The translations under genes and the position numbers were made by a program. Positions 26,142 to 39,222 of a DNA stretch of 64,000 nucleotides are shown one piece after another. This DNA comes from Otis tarda (Eukaryota > Chordata > Aves > Otidiformes > Otididae), in contig CM048554.1 in the NCBI GenBank assembly GCA_026413225.1, positions 57,123,463 to 57,187,462 of the forward strand, in the 5' to 3' direction. Numbering within the stretch: position 1 is the first letter of the stretch; each line of letters begins with the position of its first letter. Under the pieces are notes generated by a model. It saw only the letters and a list, made by a program, of their open reading frames with translations, was not told where the DNA came from and did no database searches.

Positions 26142-26255
26142 CGCCCGCCGCGGTGGGGAGTGGGGAGAGGGAGGGAGCGTGGATTCCCCCCCACACGCCC
26201 CCCCCCCCTCCAACGGGCGCGGGGGTGTGGGGGCCAGTTTTGTCTCTTGCTATTT

Positions 26256-27256
26256 CAGTGGGGTGGCTCATGCATCAAAGCCTCAGTAGCCTAATCCAAC
26301 GCTTTAAAAGTTGAGGGCCGAATAATAAGCTAGAGGCGGCCAAACAAGCCTATCAAACCCCACAAAATGGAAGCATGCTCCTCCATTCCAAAATGTTCCC
26401 ACCCCCTGCCCCCACCACTGCACAAGGCACAGGCCCTTGTATGTGATGCCCAAGGAGCGCTTGCCAGGCGCAGGAGGACAAGGCACTTCTGGCTGCCATA
26501 CAGAAACCTTCTCTGTAAGGCACACCCTCCATCTTAGATTGGCAGTGGGAAGAGGATCAGTTACGCAGCACTGCCAGGTGAGCGAGGTGCTGGGGACAAC
26601 CTTGACAAAGAAACAACCCCTGACAACACTTTGATCAAGCCAGTCAACAAACCCAAAAAACTCCAACCATAACATCTATTCAACAGATAGCCTTTTAAAA
26701 CAACACAATTCTATTTTGATTTGCATTAGTGACAGGTTTTTCTTTTTTACCTTTTTTTCCCCCCCCTTCCCTTCCCTTTAACATTTTTACCAAATCCCAA
26801 CAGAGAGTTGAAAGTTACCAACCACCAACCCTACTCTCCTGTAGGGCTTTTTCAGAAGCCCTCAAAACTACTTTAAATAATGGATGTCCATGCTATGGCA
26901 AAAGACAAGTGAGATACGAAAAAGCTGGGTGAAATTAACTTTACTGTTCCCCTAACAGGAGCTCAGAGATGACAAGGTAGCCCTGACATGCCTTACCCTC
27001 TCACATCCATTTTAGTGGCAGCGTGTTGCGTGTTCTAAAGGCATTTTGCACTTGCAACACCGTTTGACAAACCACACGTCTGCATGGAAGTTAGTGCTAA
27101 CAGCCCAATCATGTGGCAGTAACACTATGTGTTAATATGCTTTATAATGGAAAATAACTGGAGATGGATTAGTAAAATCTTCTCTGTATGAGAAATGTCT
27201 CCTTCCTCTAAACAAAGAGCCAGGTTTGACCCTAAGGTATGTGGCTCAGTGTATTT
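26256..27256. other. sequence downstream of the CpG island; possible first-exon region
   Basis: The composition falls back to ordinary within about 50 bp. A plus-strand splice-donor consensus CCAG|GTGAGC lies at 26,577/26,578, about 320 bp past the island, so a plus-strand first exon ending there is possible. No coding potential was recognised. C-runs lie near 26,760. Confidence 0.4.
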
Positions 27257-27525
27257 AGAATCATAGAACCACAGAATGGTTAGGGTTGGAAGGGACCTTT
27301 AAAGGTCATCTAGTCCAACCCCCCTGCAAGAAGCAGGGACATCTCCAACCAGATCAGGTTGCTCAGAGCCCCATCGAACACGTCCATCCCTTTTCCAGGG
27401 ACAGGGCATCACCATCAGACTGGGCAACCTGTTCCAGTGTTCCACCACCCTCACTGGAAAAAACTTGTTCCTTATATCAGGTCTGAATCTACCCTCTTTT
27501 AGTTTAAAGCCATTACCCCTCATAG
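27257..27525 (-). mobile_element. CR1 LINE 3' fragment, reverse orientation
   Basis: Read on the plus strand it begins with the CR1 terminus AGAATCATAGAACCACAGAA, then GGTTGGAAGGGACCTTTAAA and CCTGTTCCAGTGTTCCACCA, and stops at about CATTACCCCTCATAG. About 270 bp of 3' UTR and ORF2 end remain. It differs from the 12.2-kb copy more than the others do, including an altered block at about 27,373-27,418 and a TTCCTTATATCAG block, so it is an older copy or another subfamily. Confidence 0.93.
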
Positions 27526-30298
27526 AGGTAATTTGGTAGACTTACATAGTACTGCGTAGATTTTTAATGTTCAGTTATTAAATTATAAGCATGTGTAATA
27601 GATGTCTGCAGGCTTTTTTTCCCGATGAACTGAAGAATAACAACCCAGCTAGACAGCAGCAAGGCTGCTTGCTGGCACGGGTGCTGTTTGCATACATTAA
27701 TTTGGCTGTAATTCAGTCAAACCAAAGACAGTTAATGCTGACAGAAATGCTGCATGGCTTGTTGGAAGTGGCGTTACTGTTTGTTAAATGTCTACATGGC
27801 ACTAATTAGAGAAAAGTCTCTGCCCTGCGTCTCTTACACATGCCTTGTTGTCAGAACCGGACTCCTGACCCTGAGGCTGGCAGCCTTCAAGAAAATATGC
27901 AAGTGGATGGTGCAGAAAGTACTATACTTGCTTGTTCTACACATTTTTTTCTAAGTTTGCTTTCTTCTAGTGTGGGCCAGAAAAATTAAAATGTCCCCTA
28001 GAGCTGGACATTGTATTTTGATAGTGCCCACAGTTGTAAATCTACCAACATTTCCACTTGGAGCAACTCTTGGCACACCAAGGAACGCCCTAGAAATCCT
28101 GAGATCTTCAGATCTTCACTCTGCACCTTTCTCCTTTGTGAAGACAACAGGGGACACCATCAGGCCATAACTACGTGGCTGCTTATGCAGTGTTTTACTG
28201 CAGGGGTGGCAATGGTCAACCCTTCCAGCCTTCTTTGCCCATCCCTTCTCAGGGACCAAGGTAGAGGACAGCAAGGGCAATGCTGATGGTTTGCAGCTGT
28301 GTTCTGAGCACCCTTCTGGCATAAGCATTGATTTTCCTGTCTTGCCTGACAATAACCCCTGTTGGGGCTGTGTCCTCAATGAAGGGAGTTCATCTAGGGG
28401 ACAAAACAAATAAGAAAACCACTCCTGTTTTCATTAAGAAAATTGTCTAAATGAGAATACTAAATACCATTTCAAGCAGTCCAAACAATGGGGTCCTTTC
28501 ACATTCACGAAGTCAAACTTTGATTAACCCCAGCATGTGCCTTCCTGAGAGAGAGGACTAAATTATCTATAATATTTCGCTTGAGGGGGTATTTTTCGGT
28601 AGTGTGATTCTACAATAACACTATTAACAGTAATGGACTGTCATACAGCCTGTGTGCTGTTATCTAGGGGACAAACTTAGCAATAACAGCAATGATGAGG
28701 AAGGATGGCAGATCCCAGCTCCTCTCAAATGCTGAGCAGATGTCTGTGAGGACAGGATGCTGTTTGGGAAGCCTTGCCTTGAAGTGCCAGGAGAAACACT
28801 GCAGGGCGCAGCTTGCTATGAGCTATGCTAGGTCAGAAAGGTATCACGTACAGATTCGGGTTGCCTGGCAAAAACCAGCTTGGAATGGAATAGAATCTTC
28901 TGTTGGAGAATGTCCTTCCATCTAACCAAATTCAGGCTTTTTTTTTTTTGCTTTTCATGGAGATGCCACTGTATGTGTATCCTGTGTGACGTGCTACGTG
29001 TGATACGGAGATACAGTAGACAGTGTGATTAGGATTGATTTTACCCAAAGAGCGTGAAGACACTGTAAGCATTATGGGCTTAGCAGGGCAAAGCAGTTAG
29101 TTAGAAATGCACCTGACTTTATACTTAACACTTTACACTTACTCATGAGTTTACATTTAAGTAAATTCCTGACTGCTTTGTTGAATCAAGGCCAGATACA
29201 CAAAAAATAACACTAAATGCAAAAAGGCAATGAACCTGAATTTGCTTGAGTACACGCTCTCAAGCTGTACATGAGAGTTTTGCTGAATGTGTATGTTTTG
29301 CCAAATATATACAAAATATTGCTTAAAAACCTGCTTCTCAATGCAGGGAGGGATAGGAAGTGAGTACTGTAGCACATATTTCATAGCGAGGGACATTGTA
29401 GTACTACAAAGACAAATCTATATAGTTACTAAAATGCAGTAACAGCATAATGCTTGAAAAAAATGACATTAAAAATTACAGGAAATCCAACATATACAAC
29501 CGAGAACACAAGCCAAACTTGAGATTTGATTTAAATCTAAATATGCTACATATTTCATTAACTAGACAAGAACTGTACAGAAATATCATCATTAAAGTCC
29601 TTGCTACTGCACAGAACAGGCAGATAAAATTATTATAATTTATCTAGGAAAAGGATCTACTACAGAGCAAAAAAAGCTGCTCTTTTTTTTTTTTTTCAGA
29701 TACCATTTTATCAAAAAAATTTGCACTACAATTCAGACAGAGGTGTAAGCCTTAAGTTCTTACACTTCAACCTAAGGGCAAGTATAGATGAAGCAGTTTG
29801 AGATAAGAGTGAGACTTTTTATGTACTTTAATCTCTGCATGAACAAATAACGTACTTAAACCTTGTGTGATGAAAACTCAAAAGCACTTAATACTTTGCA
29901 GGAGTTTATTGATAAGTGTATATATATGTGTCCATGGGCACACATAGCTACGCTTCTGGATAGCCACTTGACAGGCTGAAATACATTACACACCACTTCT
30001 AATGCTCTTAATAAACGTGAAAGTTATGTGAGTTTTAAATATAAACTTCTACATGTCCTTAGGGATTAAATTGCCATTTCAGCTTGAGAATCACATCTCT
30101 CATGCTCAGGTGGGCCCCTGCTGATGGCTAGTCACCTACAAACCCCAAATATTGTCCTTGGGAAACGTAATCAACAACTTTGAGGCATATGTGGATTTGC
30201 AGTCTACTCAGGGTTTTAATTTCCTAATTACTCATATGCAGATTCATTCCTATCCAGACAGAGCTGGTATTAAGGAAGTACCCTTACTCTTTTTGCAG
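27526..30298. other. AT-rich unique sequence, no gene seen
   Basis: No gene was recognised. A moderately GC-rich patch at 28,690-28,925 carries a 77-codon frame without known motifs. A T-run lies near 29,683-29,696. At 29,878-29,910 a short AAGCACTTAATACTTTGCAG phrase faintly recalls an old amniote repeat. Confidence 0.5.
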
Positions 30299-30928
30299 GA
30301 GAACTGGGACAGAATTTGGAATGTCATTCAACATGACATCTTCGCTTTCCCCGTGGAGACTTCTGCAAGACTCCACTCTGCTAAACTACGAAACTCTGGG
30401 AAACAAATGTCAGTGTCAACACTTTCTGTCATCTCTGTAACACTTAGTGTACTCTGCACCTGTGACAAAATTACCCCCTTCTGGCAGGAAGTCTGTAATC
30501 TCCTTCCCGGAGGTCTGAACTTTCCCATCATGCTGTCAGCCAAACTGCGCCCATCAGACCGGCTTGCAGATATCTCTGTTCCCATGGATCATAGGAAAAC
30601 AACGTCGACAGTGATGAAAATCTTTGAGAACTGCCTTCCACTGCTCAAAAGGTCAAGATCCTCCTTCTTTAAGCAAATGGAAGCAGAAAAACTGTCACTG
30701 GAAAAAATTACCCTCTCAAGAAACCATAATTTAGATCAATCCTACCTGTTTGGAACTAACAGCTGCCATCAGACTTTAGTCCCAAAGCCTGTACTGCCAA
30801 GAAACAGACAAAATGTACTATTGAGGCAGGGCACACACCTATTTTCATTCTCTGCTTCCTATTACCTCCTATTTATTAGTCCCTACATTTTTTTTCCGGT
30901 CTTTCCAAATCCTTTTACACCTGGTTAA
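30236..30928 (+). CDS. unrecognised long open frame, possible terminal exon
   Basis: From the first ATG at 30,236 the frame runs 230 codons to TAA; upstream it is open to 30,152 without an ATG. This is the longest open frame in the window outside the CR1 element. No domain, signal peptide or known family is recognised. Inside it, at 30,298, lies a strong splice-acceptor-like sequence (CCCTTACTCTTTTTGCAG), so a terminal exon starting at 30,299 (GAGAACTGGGACAG) and staying open for about 210 codons is conceivable. An AATAAA lies at about 31,311. The local GC content is somewhat raised. The C-terminal part (LFSFSASYYLLFISPYIFFP) is hydrophobic but looks like translated T-rich non-coding DNA. Chance is the main alternative. 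Confidence 0.2.
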   Translation: MQIHSYPDRAGIKEVPLLFLQENWDRIWNVIQHDIFAFPVETSARLHSAKLRNSGKQMSVSTLSVISVTLSVLCTCDKITPFWQEVCNLLPGGLNFPIMLSAKLRPSDRLADISVPMDHRKTTSTVMKIFENCLPLLKRSRSSFFKQMEAEKLSLEKITLSRNHNLDQSYLFGTNSCHQTLVPKPVLPRNRQNVLLRQGTHLFSFSASYYLLFISPYIFFPVFPNPFTPG

Positions 30929-33900
30929 TCAACACAGTCGTAATAATACACAGGGAAAACCTGATGATATGCAGCTATTATGCTAATTATATAGGGCACG
31001 TTTACTTTGTCTCAATTGTCTCTGTAAATTATATTTCTTACCCTTGCAAATATTAACACTACCTGATTGCTCACACCTATCTCATTTAGACATAAGTACT
31101 CATTGCTTCTTCTAGGGTGGAGGGGAGGAATTACATGGGAAGATACACGGATACAGATTTAGGAAGGGGCAAGAAATCAACTACTTGTATTGAAATCTTT
31201 CCAAGGATGATTTAAAGAAAACAACTGCAAACCTTAGCATTTTTCAAATTGGCAGAATTAAACATCAGTGGAAGCATGTTTAAAGATGAACATCTGTAGA
31301 AGAAAGAGGAATAAATTTTGCTCCTCAACTCATCCTATCTACAAAAGCAGATACAAAGGAAGAGTGTATGATACCTTTCAGTGAAAAAAAAAAAATCAAA
31401 GATCAGATGAGACAAACCCAGTGCAGCATTCCGAAATTTTGGAGGTATCATGCCTATGCTTTGCTAATTAAAAATAATCCAGAATAACAATGTCTGCTTA
31501 TTCACAAGGATCCTTTTCACCCCAGAGCCACCAGGTGTGACACATAGAAAGTATTCACCCTTGCTATCCTGTGCTGGCTAGGAAAAGGGAGTTTTGCCCT
31601 CCTGTTTTAATCTAGGAAGTATTAAGGCTGCCTTAACTCGCACCTGGCTGTCCACTGTCTAAAACACTTGTAAAGACATCATCTGCCTTGATTTCTGTAC
31701 TGACTGCATCTCTGTAAAGGTCACAAAGTCCTAAATAAACTAGCTTTTTCTTCCCCATAGTGGATTCTCGTGGGCACACCTGCTTCTTTTGTAAGGAGCC
31801 AAGGGAACACAGCACAATGATGGACCACATCTCTTTGATTTGTTATTTTAAGCCAAAACCCAGCAATTTTACAGGAGCTGTTCTCATTTCAGTGGATGTC
31901 GGTTCAGGCTCCAGGTTTATAAGGGAATCTGAATTATCTCCAAAGGTTCAGCAGGGCAGATGAGCCCCCAACGTTCAGATGAGCCTGGGGAAAGGGTCAA
32001 GCTCAGCACAGCCGAGGCAGTAGCAAACTTCTAAATTGCATAAAGGTTTTCTCCTCCTGCAGACAGCAACAAGATCCAAAGGGGAGGGGAGAAAGAGCTC
32101 CCGCGCTGGCAGTAGCACACCAACAAGGTGCATTTTCCAGAAGATGCACAAGAAGTTGTAATGGGGTGAAAACAGAAGTCGAGAATTCAGGGAGGTTGAG
32201 GGAGGAGGGAATCAGGATGGAGAGCCCCACATCTGCCTTTTGCTCTATGCTATTCAGTGTGTCTGTGATCATGTTTTCTTTCCCCAAATAAGAACAAGCA
32301 AAATAAAGAAAAAAGTCTTTCTGTTCGTTCCTTCTGGGTATGTAATGCACATCTGTGAGCGTCCAAATAAACTGGGAGCAACTGCAGAGGAGGCTAGTAT
32401 GTAAAGAATAAAGCTATTTGTAGCATTTCATAACTTTGTCAACATTCAATACTTAAATGTTTCAATGTGATTGTGTATTTCACAAATTACTGGATTCAAA
32501 GTGATTCTCTCATCAGCTTTGGCAGTGTCAGGAAATACTTTACCACCTTGTGCCAGCCTTCTGTATGGATAACAGGGGCAACTGCCTACATCAGAATGTA
32601 TATAGGATGATGAAATGCATACCATAAGACACAAAACTGTTGTACTAGAAAGGGGAGCAGAAAAACAGGTGAAGTCTCAGCTTCCGGCGTATTTTCCCCA
32701 GGTGTGAATTTGCACCGCTCCAGAGCCATTTTTAGTAGCTGGTGAATTCTTGTTGCAATTTCAACATTTATAAAACAGTTTAAATCTAAAACTAACAGAG
32801 CAGAAAATATAATATACTGGGTTTGATTGATCTGGATCTTCGAGTTTCTAAAATCTTGTTGCTTCAAAGAAGGTTGCTATAAGTATATTATTTGTTCTAC
32901 TTCAAAATAATACCTTTTCAGAGACACCCACATAGCTTAGAAATAGATGTGCAAATGCATTAATTTTTGGCCTTGCTACATTTTGCAGAGTGGGAGTATA
33001 AGGAAAAAAAAAATTGAGAATGTGAAACCTTCCTTCTAAATTAAAGGTTTCATATCCTAATAAATAATTTCTTTCCCCTAATGTGGAGAAGCCCACAGAG
33101 ACCGGGTGTCTACTGCTGCCTCTTTAATCAGAAACCTGTTTTGACTGTTTTGTCAGGTAAACAGCAGAGCCTGGGCCATGTCTCTTTTCTCTGCTCTGTG
33201 GAAAAATAAAGCAGCTATTGAATAAATACACAGGCACCCACAAAAGCACACGCAATGTAATGTTGGCTGTTCACCCAGCACAGTGATTCCCTGTGTGAAA
33301 ATAAGGTGGTTTTCCCATGACCGCAGGGATGCGAAAGGCTTCCTTGAGCCTGTGGGTTGGTTTTTTACAGGAAGGATGATTGATGTGGGTAACTGATTCA
33401 AGCAGCAGCTGAAGGTAGCTGAGCCTCCCGTAAGCTGACAAAGATGGAAATGCTGAGAGAGAAACCTTCAAATGAAGAGCTAATTAACAGATGCAGTTGT
33501 GTGCTGGTTATCGGGAGGGGTCTAATTACAGGCCTAGAGGAAGAGCGCAAAACTAATGAAGGAATTCACATTTAGCAGAGAATCTCTTGCTCTGACATCA
33601 GCCTCTGGGTGACGGGAGACAGAGACTGATGGGCTGACGAAACTGCTTGCATCTACAAGGCACAGGGCTGCTCACCTGCCCCTCTGCCACCAGCTAGGTT
33701 TAAAAGGAAAGGGGTTTTACCATGCAGGAAAATCAGGCAAACTAGAAGAGCTATGCAAACTACACCACACTCAGATCAAGCCATGGGCAAAATTAAAAGC
33801 AATGGGAAATCCTTAATTGCTGAATAAGAAACTCATATTCTCTAGAAGGGCATAAACTGAATAGGAAATTGAGCTTTTCATACTTGGACAACTCTAACAA

Positions 33901-36900
33901 AACAAAGCAAAACAAAAAAGGGATTTGAATACTTCATGAGAATTACATGATTTTCACACTTGAATTAAATTACAGTTTAGGTCAGCCATTTTGCCATAAG
34001 CAAGAACTATACTGAGTTGTTCCTGAGGGTATTAGTTGTTTTTTTGCTTGAAGTTCATAGCATTTAAAGAAGAAGATTAGAAAAAAAATATAAGACAGAC
34101 ATGCAGACCCATAGAAATGAATAGAAAGACTTTTGTGGATCATGGAAGAGGCATTAAAGGGCTTGTGAGAAACCCTGGTCCCTCTGAAATCAAATGCAAC
34201 TCTGCCAGGATTTCAATCCTTATTTTTCAAAACATCACAAAGTCTGTTCTCTACTTTCAGACCTCTTTGGGAAGCACAGTCACCTACAAGCGCGAGTGAG
34301 AAGTCCTCTTACGAGCACTGTTGCCATCACCTTTCCAGTCCGCACTAAGGAAGGAGGAGAGGATGCAAGTGCTACTCTCTTCCTAGGCAAGGCTTGTAGA
34401 TTTGTAGATCTGCATCCTTAAAAATGTCACACACACATCTTTAAGACAAGTGCTGTTAGAGAAGCTGATTTGAAGGTAGAGTACATACTATGCGTCATTC
34501 TTATGGAAGACTAGAGGTAATGTAACACATTGAACCAGTATGGAGGCATGTGATGCAAGTGAAAAGGTTTCACTACCTACTGGTGTTCACGGTTTCCCAA
34601 ACAAAAACTCTGACACACTATTTATATTCATTTCTATCGGTACTTACCTAGTTAAAACACAAATTAGCCATAACTTTCATTTCATTATGACAAGACATGA
34701 AAAATCAAAAACATATTGCTCATTGTGATGTTATTCTTCCAGTGCATATGCAGAGTATTGTAGAAAAAAATGAGCTGTATTTTTTGCTGATTATCTGTCA
34801 AACAGTCTGCTTGCGCAGGTCACAGTTCTGTAAGCAGTCAAATAAGCTCATGATGATAAACTGGAAATTATAAGACTTATGTACAAGGCCACACACAAGC
34901 ATGTATACCCCTACATGTTGGAAACACCCTATTTGTTTTCTGCTTTGTTTACTATCAAATCTTCTTATTTCTCTTTCATGCTAAGAGACAAGTAATTAGA
35001 AGACTACTAATCAATAGACCATTTTATTATCCAGTGCAGCTCTGAATAATCCTCATAATTTAACTAGCTTCTGAGTAGGCCAGCAGGGAATACGTGGAGA
35101 AAACAAAGAATTTGACAAATGTCAAGGGCTAGTCAGTACAAAGCAGCTTTGAAGAAAATGAAAAAACCTACCCGAGATTAGTTTTAAGTAGTGGAATCAA
35201 AACAAGTGAAATGCAAATTTGTTTTTTCTTCTTTTCTTTGCAGTAAAATTCACAGCTGCTTTGCCCCAGCTAAGCCCCGGTGGTCAGTCAGTCTCTGACT
35301 GCTGGAGGTGGAACCTCCTCCTGCGCCAGCGAGCTCTCCTTGGCCCCAGGAGGATTTTTTTTTCACAAAGAAGGGAAGGAAAGGAGTACGTTATCCTCCC
35401 TCAGGATCCTCCACCAAGTCTAGGTTTCTCCACTGACGCCTTGTGAAGAGAAACTGCAGCACAGCTATGCTGGACCAGCAGCATCCTTGGGCAGCAAAAC
35501 CAGGTGCTGTCCAGGCTCCATTAGAGTGTCCTTCTTCATACCACTGAAAAAGTGGATTTAGCACCTAAATGCTAACAACAAAGAAGCAGGGATATATTTT
35601 CTCCTACAATATTAATATATTCACAGATTACAAAAACAGACAGTTCATCTGCTCAGATCTCCTCCATTCTCTTTTTTTAAAAACAATATCATTGAATTTT
35701 ATTTGACATTCTAGAAGTGTATTTTTATTTAATTGAAAGCAACCAAGATAATTATTCTTTGTCTATCAAAAATGTTTTCTGTGCTTTAAAGAACACTACA
35801 GAATAAAAAGTAGGACAATGCAGAGTAAAAACATTAATTAAGTAGTCCAGAATGCATTTTCTATGCTCTTTCATTTCCTTGACAGCATAGCTGCACTATT
35901 TTCTCATTTATTGTTAATGAACTAAGTATACCCTTGCTTGTTCTTGCTACAAAATTAAAACAATAAAAATAAATAAATGCAGCCCAACAAATTTAAGCCA
36001 AATCATAGTCAGATTTAAATCACAAACATTTCAATATTTAATAGAATATTGCTGTAGCCAATGCATAAATAATCAAATGAACAAGATATGGCAAGATGGA
36101 AGCAGACTTTAAAAAAAAAAAAGAAATATAGGATACAAGTGGAAATGCTTGTGTATATATAATAAAACGTCAAAAGTCACTATGCTTATAATGGATATAA
36201 TTTTCATGTTGAACTTATTTTACCTTGGAATCCATGACTGATGATACAATTTATTTCACTAATTACATTATTTCTAAATGTTTGCTTAGTGCAAAATGTG
36301 GTTGGAAAATCTCTGGGTCTTGCCTACTGGCCTAACCTTTATTTCTTTGTTAAGTCTTTTTTAGCTACTTTTTGCCAGATTTGGGGGAGATCATCTGATT
36401 CAACAGGGCTAGCCCCTTATCATCAGCAGCACAGGATCCTTTTTTCAACTGATCATACCAGTTCAGTTTTTACTGTTATTCCTACTGGAACTCCACTCTC
36501 TTTATACCCTCTTTTTATTCCCAACCTGTTTATTAGTGGCCAGTTTATCTCTGTTTTGTCTCATGTCTTAGCACTTTCTCCTCTCAGGTTCATTTATTTT
36601 CACTTCTAGTCGTTGTTTCGCTGTGTTAAAACAAGCCACATTCTTTTAGAAGATGGAAATGTAAACAGATCCAATGAACATGGACGTGAACTCACAGCAG
36701 TTCTTATGCTATATGCTAACTACCTTAATGTCATGCTTTTTAGAAGTACACTGGGATAAAGACACACACATTTCCAGTGGATACCGAATGCTGATGTAGT
36801 GCAAGCTCCATGTAAACCTGAGGTGACTGGCTGATGTAGCTATACCCTTTTTTTTCCTGTTGTCGGACAGGATCATGGCCAGTTCTCTCTTCCCTGATAC

Positions 36901-39222
36901 AGAGCAGCAGCACAATTGCCACAATACTCCAGCTTACTCATCCTGTTGTCATTTAGCACATTGCATGCTTTTACTTCTCATTCATTTCTAACTGATGAGC
37001 AATTAACTTGTAGCTGAATATCTTGTTATTCTGAAGTATGTGATTTTATACTTGATACTAATTAATACATCTCTCTGCTCCTACCCCAGTCCACAGGGTC
37101 ATTCAGCTTGATATCCTAATTTTCTCCATATTGACGATGCCTCCTTTCTTTATGTCGTGCCTAATCAGTGCACCTCCACTTTTTGAGCTACTCCTGGGCT
37201 ACATTTTTACTGCTGTTCATTAAAGTTAGTGAGTCTCAAGGAAGAGGCAAGACTTGCAATCAACCAGCTCATCAACTAGGAACAAAATATTGGTTTTCTA
37301 TTCCTGGCAGGTGGCATCTAAAGTCTTAGCTTCATCTTACGGCTATCTACAGCCTTTACTCTGAATCAGAATTTGGAAGAAGGTCATACCTACTGATTTA
37401 TAAAGACAACAAGAGCTACAAGAACAGAGTCAGGCAGAATGATAATTAAAAAAGGAGAGAGGAAGAAGAGGCAAAAATAATCTGCAACAGTACTGCCCAG
37501 ACCCCCAGAAGGAAGAAGGATAAATGTCACAGTCCTTTTAAAGAAAAGGAAATATTTTGAGCCACATCTTTATTCTGATCCATAGTGCAATGTCTTGCTG
37601 ACGTATAAAATTGCACCTAATAGCAAAATACATCCTCAGTAAAATGATCAAATCTTTATTTTTTTCTGCAGCTGTAACAGAGTAATTGACAAACAGTGCA
37701 GAAGCCAAGGAGAAATAGCATATATGACATCACGTTCTTTCTTTATCAGACAGATTAAGTAAAGTTTTAAGTGCTGCAAATGCCTCATGTTCATTCTTTG
37801 CAGACTGGTGAATTCCATCTGTTAAGAATGAATTTCCAGTTGGCACACAGAAAATGACTGCACTGTTGTATAAGCATCTCCACTAAGCTTTGTCATTTAT
37901 TTCTGTAATTAAAACCATTTTGAGAAAGATGTAGTCAGTTCAAGCAAATTGCATGTTACAATAAAACAATTCTAATAACAAAACAGAAGTTATTAATGAA
38001 TACTCAATTCTATATAGGAAAGTATTAATTGGAGTAGCTCCTGAACAGGGTTATGGCTGTTATAGGGCTTTAGTATGTGTTTTGCGCACAGTTACATTTG
38101 CATAATAATCATAAATCCAATCCAGAAATGTATTTTTATTTTTCTGAATAACCAGCCTGTTAATTTATCAAGGGCTCTGAACATACAAAATGGTGGAGCA
38201 GAGGAAAAGAGAGTGATATGCCTTTTTCATGGGATTTAGTAACTAGAAACAAGCAGGGAACTGAAGGATGAAATTTTTAAAACAACCTTCATTGATTGTA
38301 AAAGCACAGTTTATGGTTTCTTATATCTGTCTGCGTAGTGTTTGCCAGCCTCTTCTCACCTCTCCAATCCCAAGAAGAGCAGCAAATATATAATAACTGT
38401 TCTTACACTGATTATTTGATTAGAAATTTTTTTTTAAAATGTAAGTTTCAGAGACTTTCTTAACAGACCACACTGTGGCTAAAAGCCTGCTTGCTACATA
38501 CAGATAACTTAAACATGTGCCACATGCTCCAGAAAAGCAACTTCTGGAGTAAAGAGTTTTGCTTTTGTACGTGTAGGTATTTGCAAATTATTTATCTTTC
38601 CTGTCTTGCTTTCAGGGGAACCATTTGTTCTTACTAAAGACCGTTGCTTCCCAGGTACCTCTAGAGGATGTACCTCAACCAACCAACCCCACAGCCATAG
38701 AAACACCGAGCTCCAAGAGGAATATGCATCTCGGTCAAGAAGCTCTGGAGATATTCAGCAGTATGCCTCAGGACAAGACCTGCAGTAAGATGAGGCAATG
38801 GTGCAGCCCAGTTTGGTCAGAAAACTTCTTCCCATAATTTCATCAAGCTTGATGAATGAGACAGCACTAAGGATCATGACCTTATACATTTGTAGGAGTT
38901 TTGACCTTTCAAGCACAAGATGATCATTCCTAGATCATTTATCCTCTGACAAAGACAAGATATGAAGATAAAGCTTATCATATGAGAAAATGATCATGCC
39001 CTTCTTAACATTCAGAAATCTTCTCTTAGGAAAGGGCTATATAAATACAATGTCATTGTTGTTTTATTACATGAAAACCTGTAACTTCTGCTACAAAATA
39101 ATGTTCTTTTAAAAGCACTGCACACAACATTCACAAATGAAATAGCAAAACTCCCTGATATCTGGACTGTGGGAAAAGAGTGATACAAGAGCCACTCTTA
39201 AAGAGTAAGCTCCTGAGAAGTA
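30929..39222. other. AT-rich unique sequence, no gene seen
   Basis: No gene was recognised. A strong acceptor-like tract (CTTCTTTTCTTTGCAG ending at 35,243) precedes a GC-richer patch to about 35,460. Homeodomain-type cores lie at 33,478-33,490 and near 33,523. A SINE-tail-like stretch at about 38,990-39,070 is listed separately. The remaining open frames show no family. Confidence 0.5.
38990..39070 (+). repeat. possible MIR-type SINE 3' tail
   Basis: GGAAAGGGCTATATAAATAC followed by AATGTCATTGTTGTTTTATTAC resembles the shared MIR/L2 3' end (AAAGCGCTATATAAG ... TATTATTATTATT). Upstream similarity is weak, so only the tail is claimed. Confidence 0.45.

Larger units (their letters stand above)
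25860..26255. promoter_or_regulatory. CpG island, probable promoter (orientation unknown)
   Basis: The composition changes abruptly to very GC-rich, CG-dense sequence for about 400 bp and then returns to AT-rich. Promoter-type sites visible are an E-box CACGTG at 25,984-25,989, CCAAT in the context AAGCCAATGG at 26,001-26,005 (NF-Y type), a GC box GGCGGGGCGG at 26,021-26,030 (Sp1 type) and ATGGCGCCC near 25,967 (partial YY1-like). There is no TATA box near. Open frames of about 96-161 codons exist on both strands, as expected where stop codons are rare, and none resembles a protein. The transcript could run either way; on the plus strand a good donor lies at 26,577. The island most likely drives a non-coding RNA or an untranslated first exon. 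Confidence 0.75.

Noticed and set aside
25786-26294. Overlapping long frames on both strands across the CpG island (Arg/Pro/Gly-rich translations)
   Set aside because: They arise because GC-rich sequence lacks stop codons and because of the GGGCAC hexamer. No domain is recognisable and none is more plausible than the others.
29878-29910. AAAGCACTTAATACTTTGCA, recalling an old amniote repeat end
   Set aside because: Too short, and no second repeat unit or flanking consensus was found.
9264-33490. Exact 13-mer AGCTAATTAACAG shared between 9,264 and 33,478 as evidence of a duplication
   Set aside because: Flanks do not match, and many exact 13-mer pairs are expected by chance in 64 kb of AT-rich DNA.
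36241-36609. 122-codon frame with a hydrophobic translation
   Set aside because: T-rich DNA translates to Phe/Leu-rich protein by composition; no membrane-protein family or splice context is evident.
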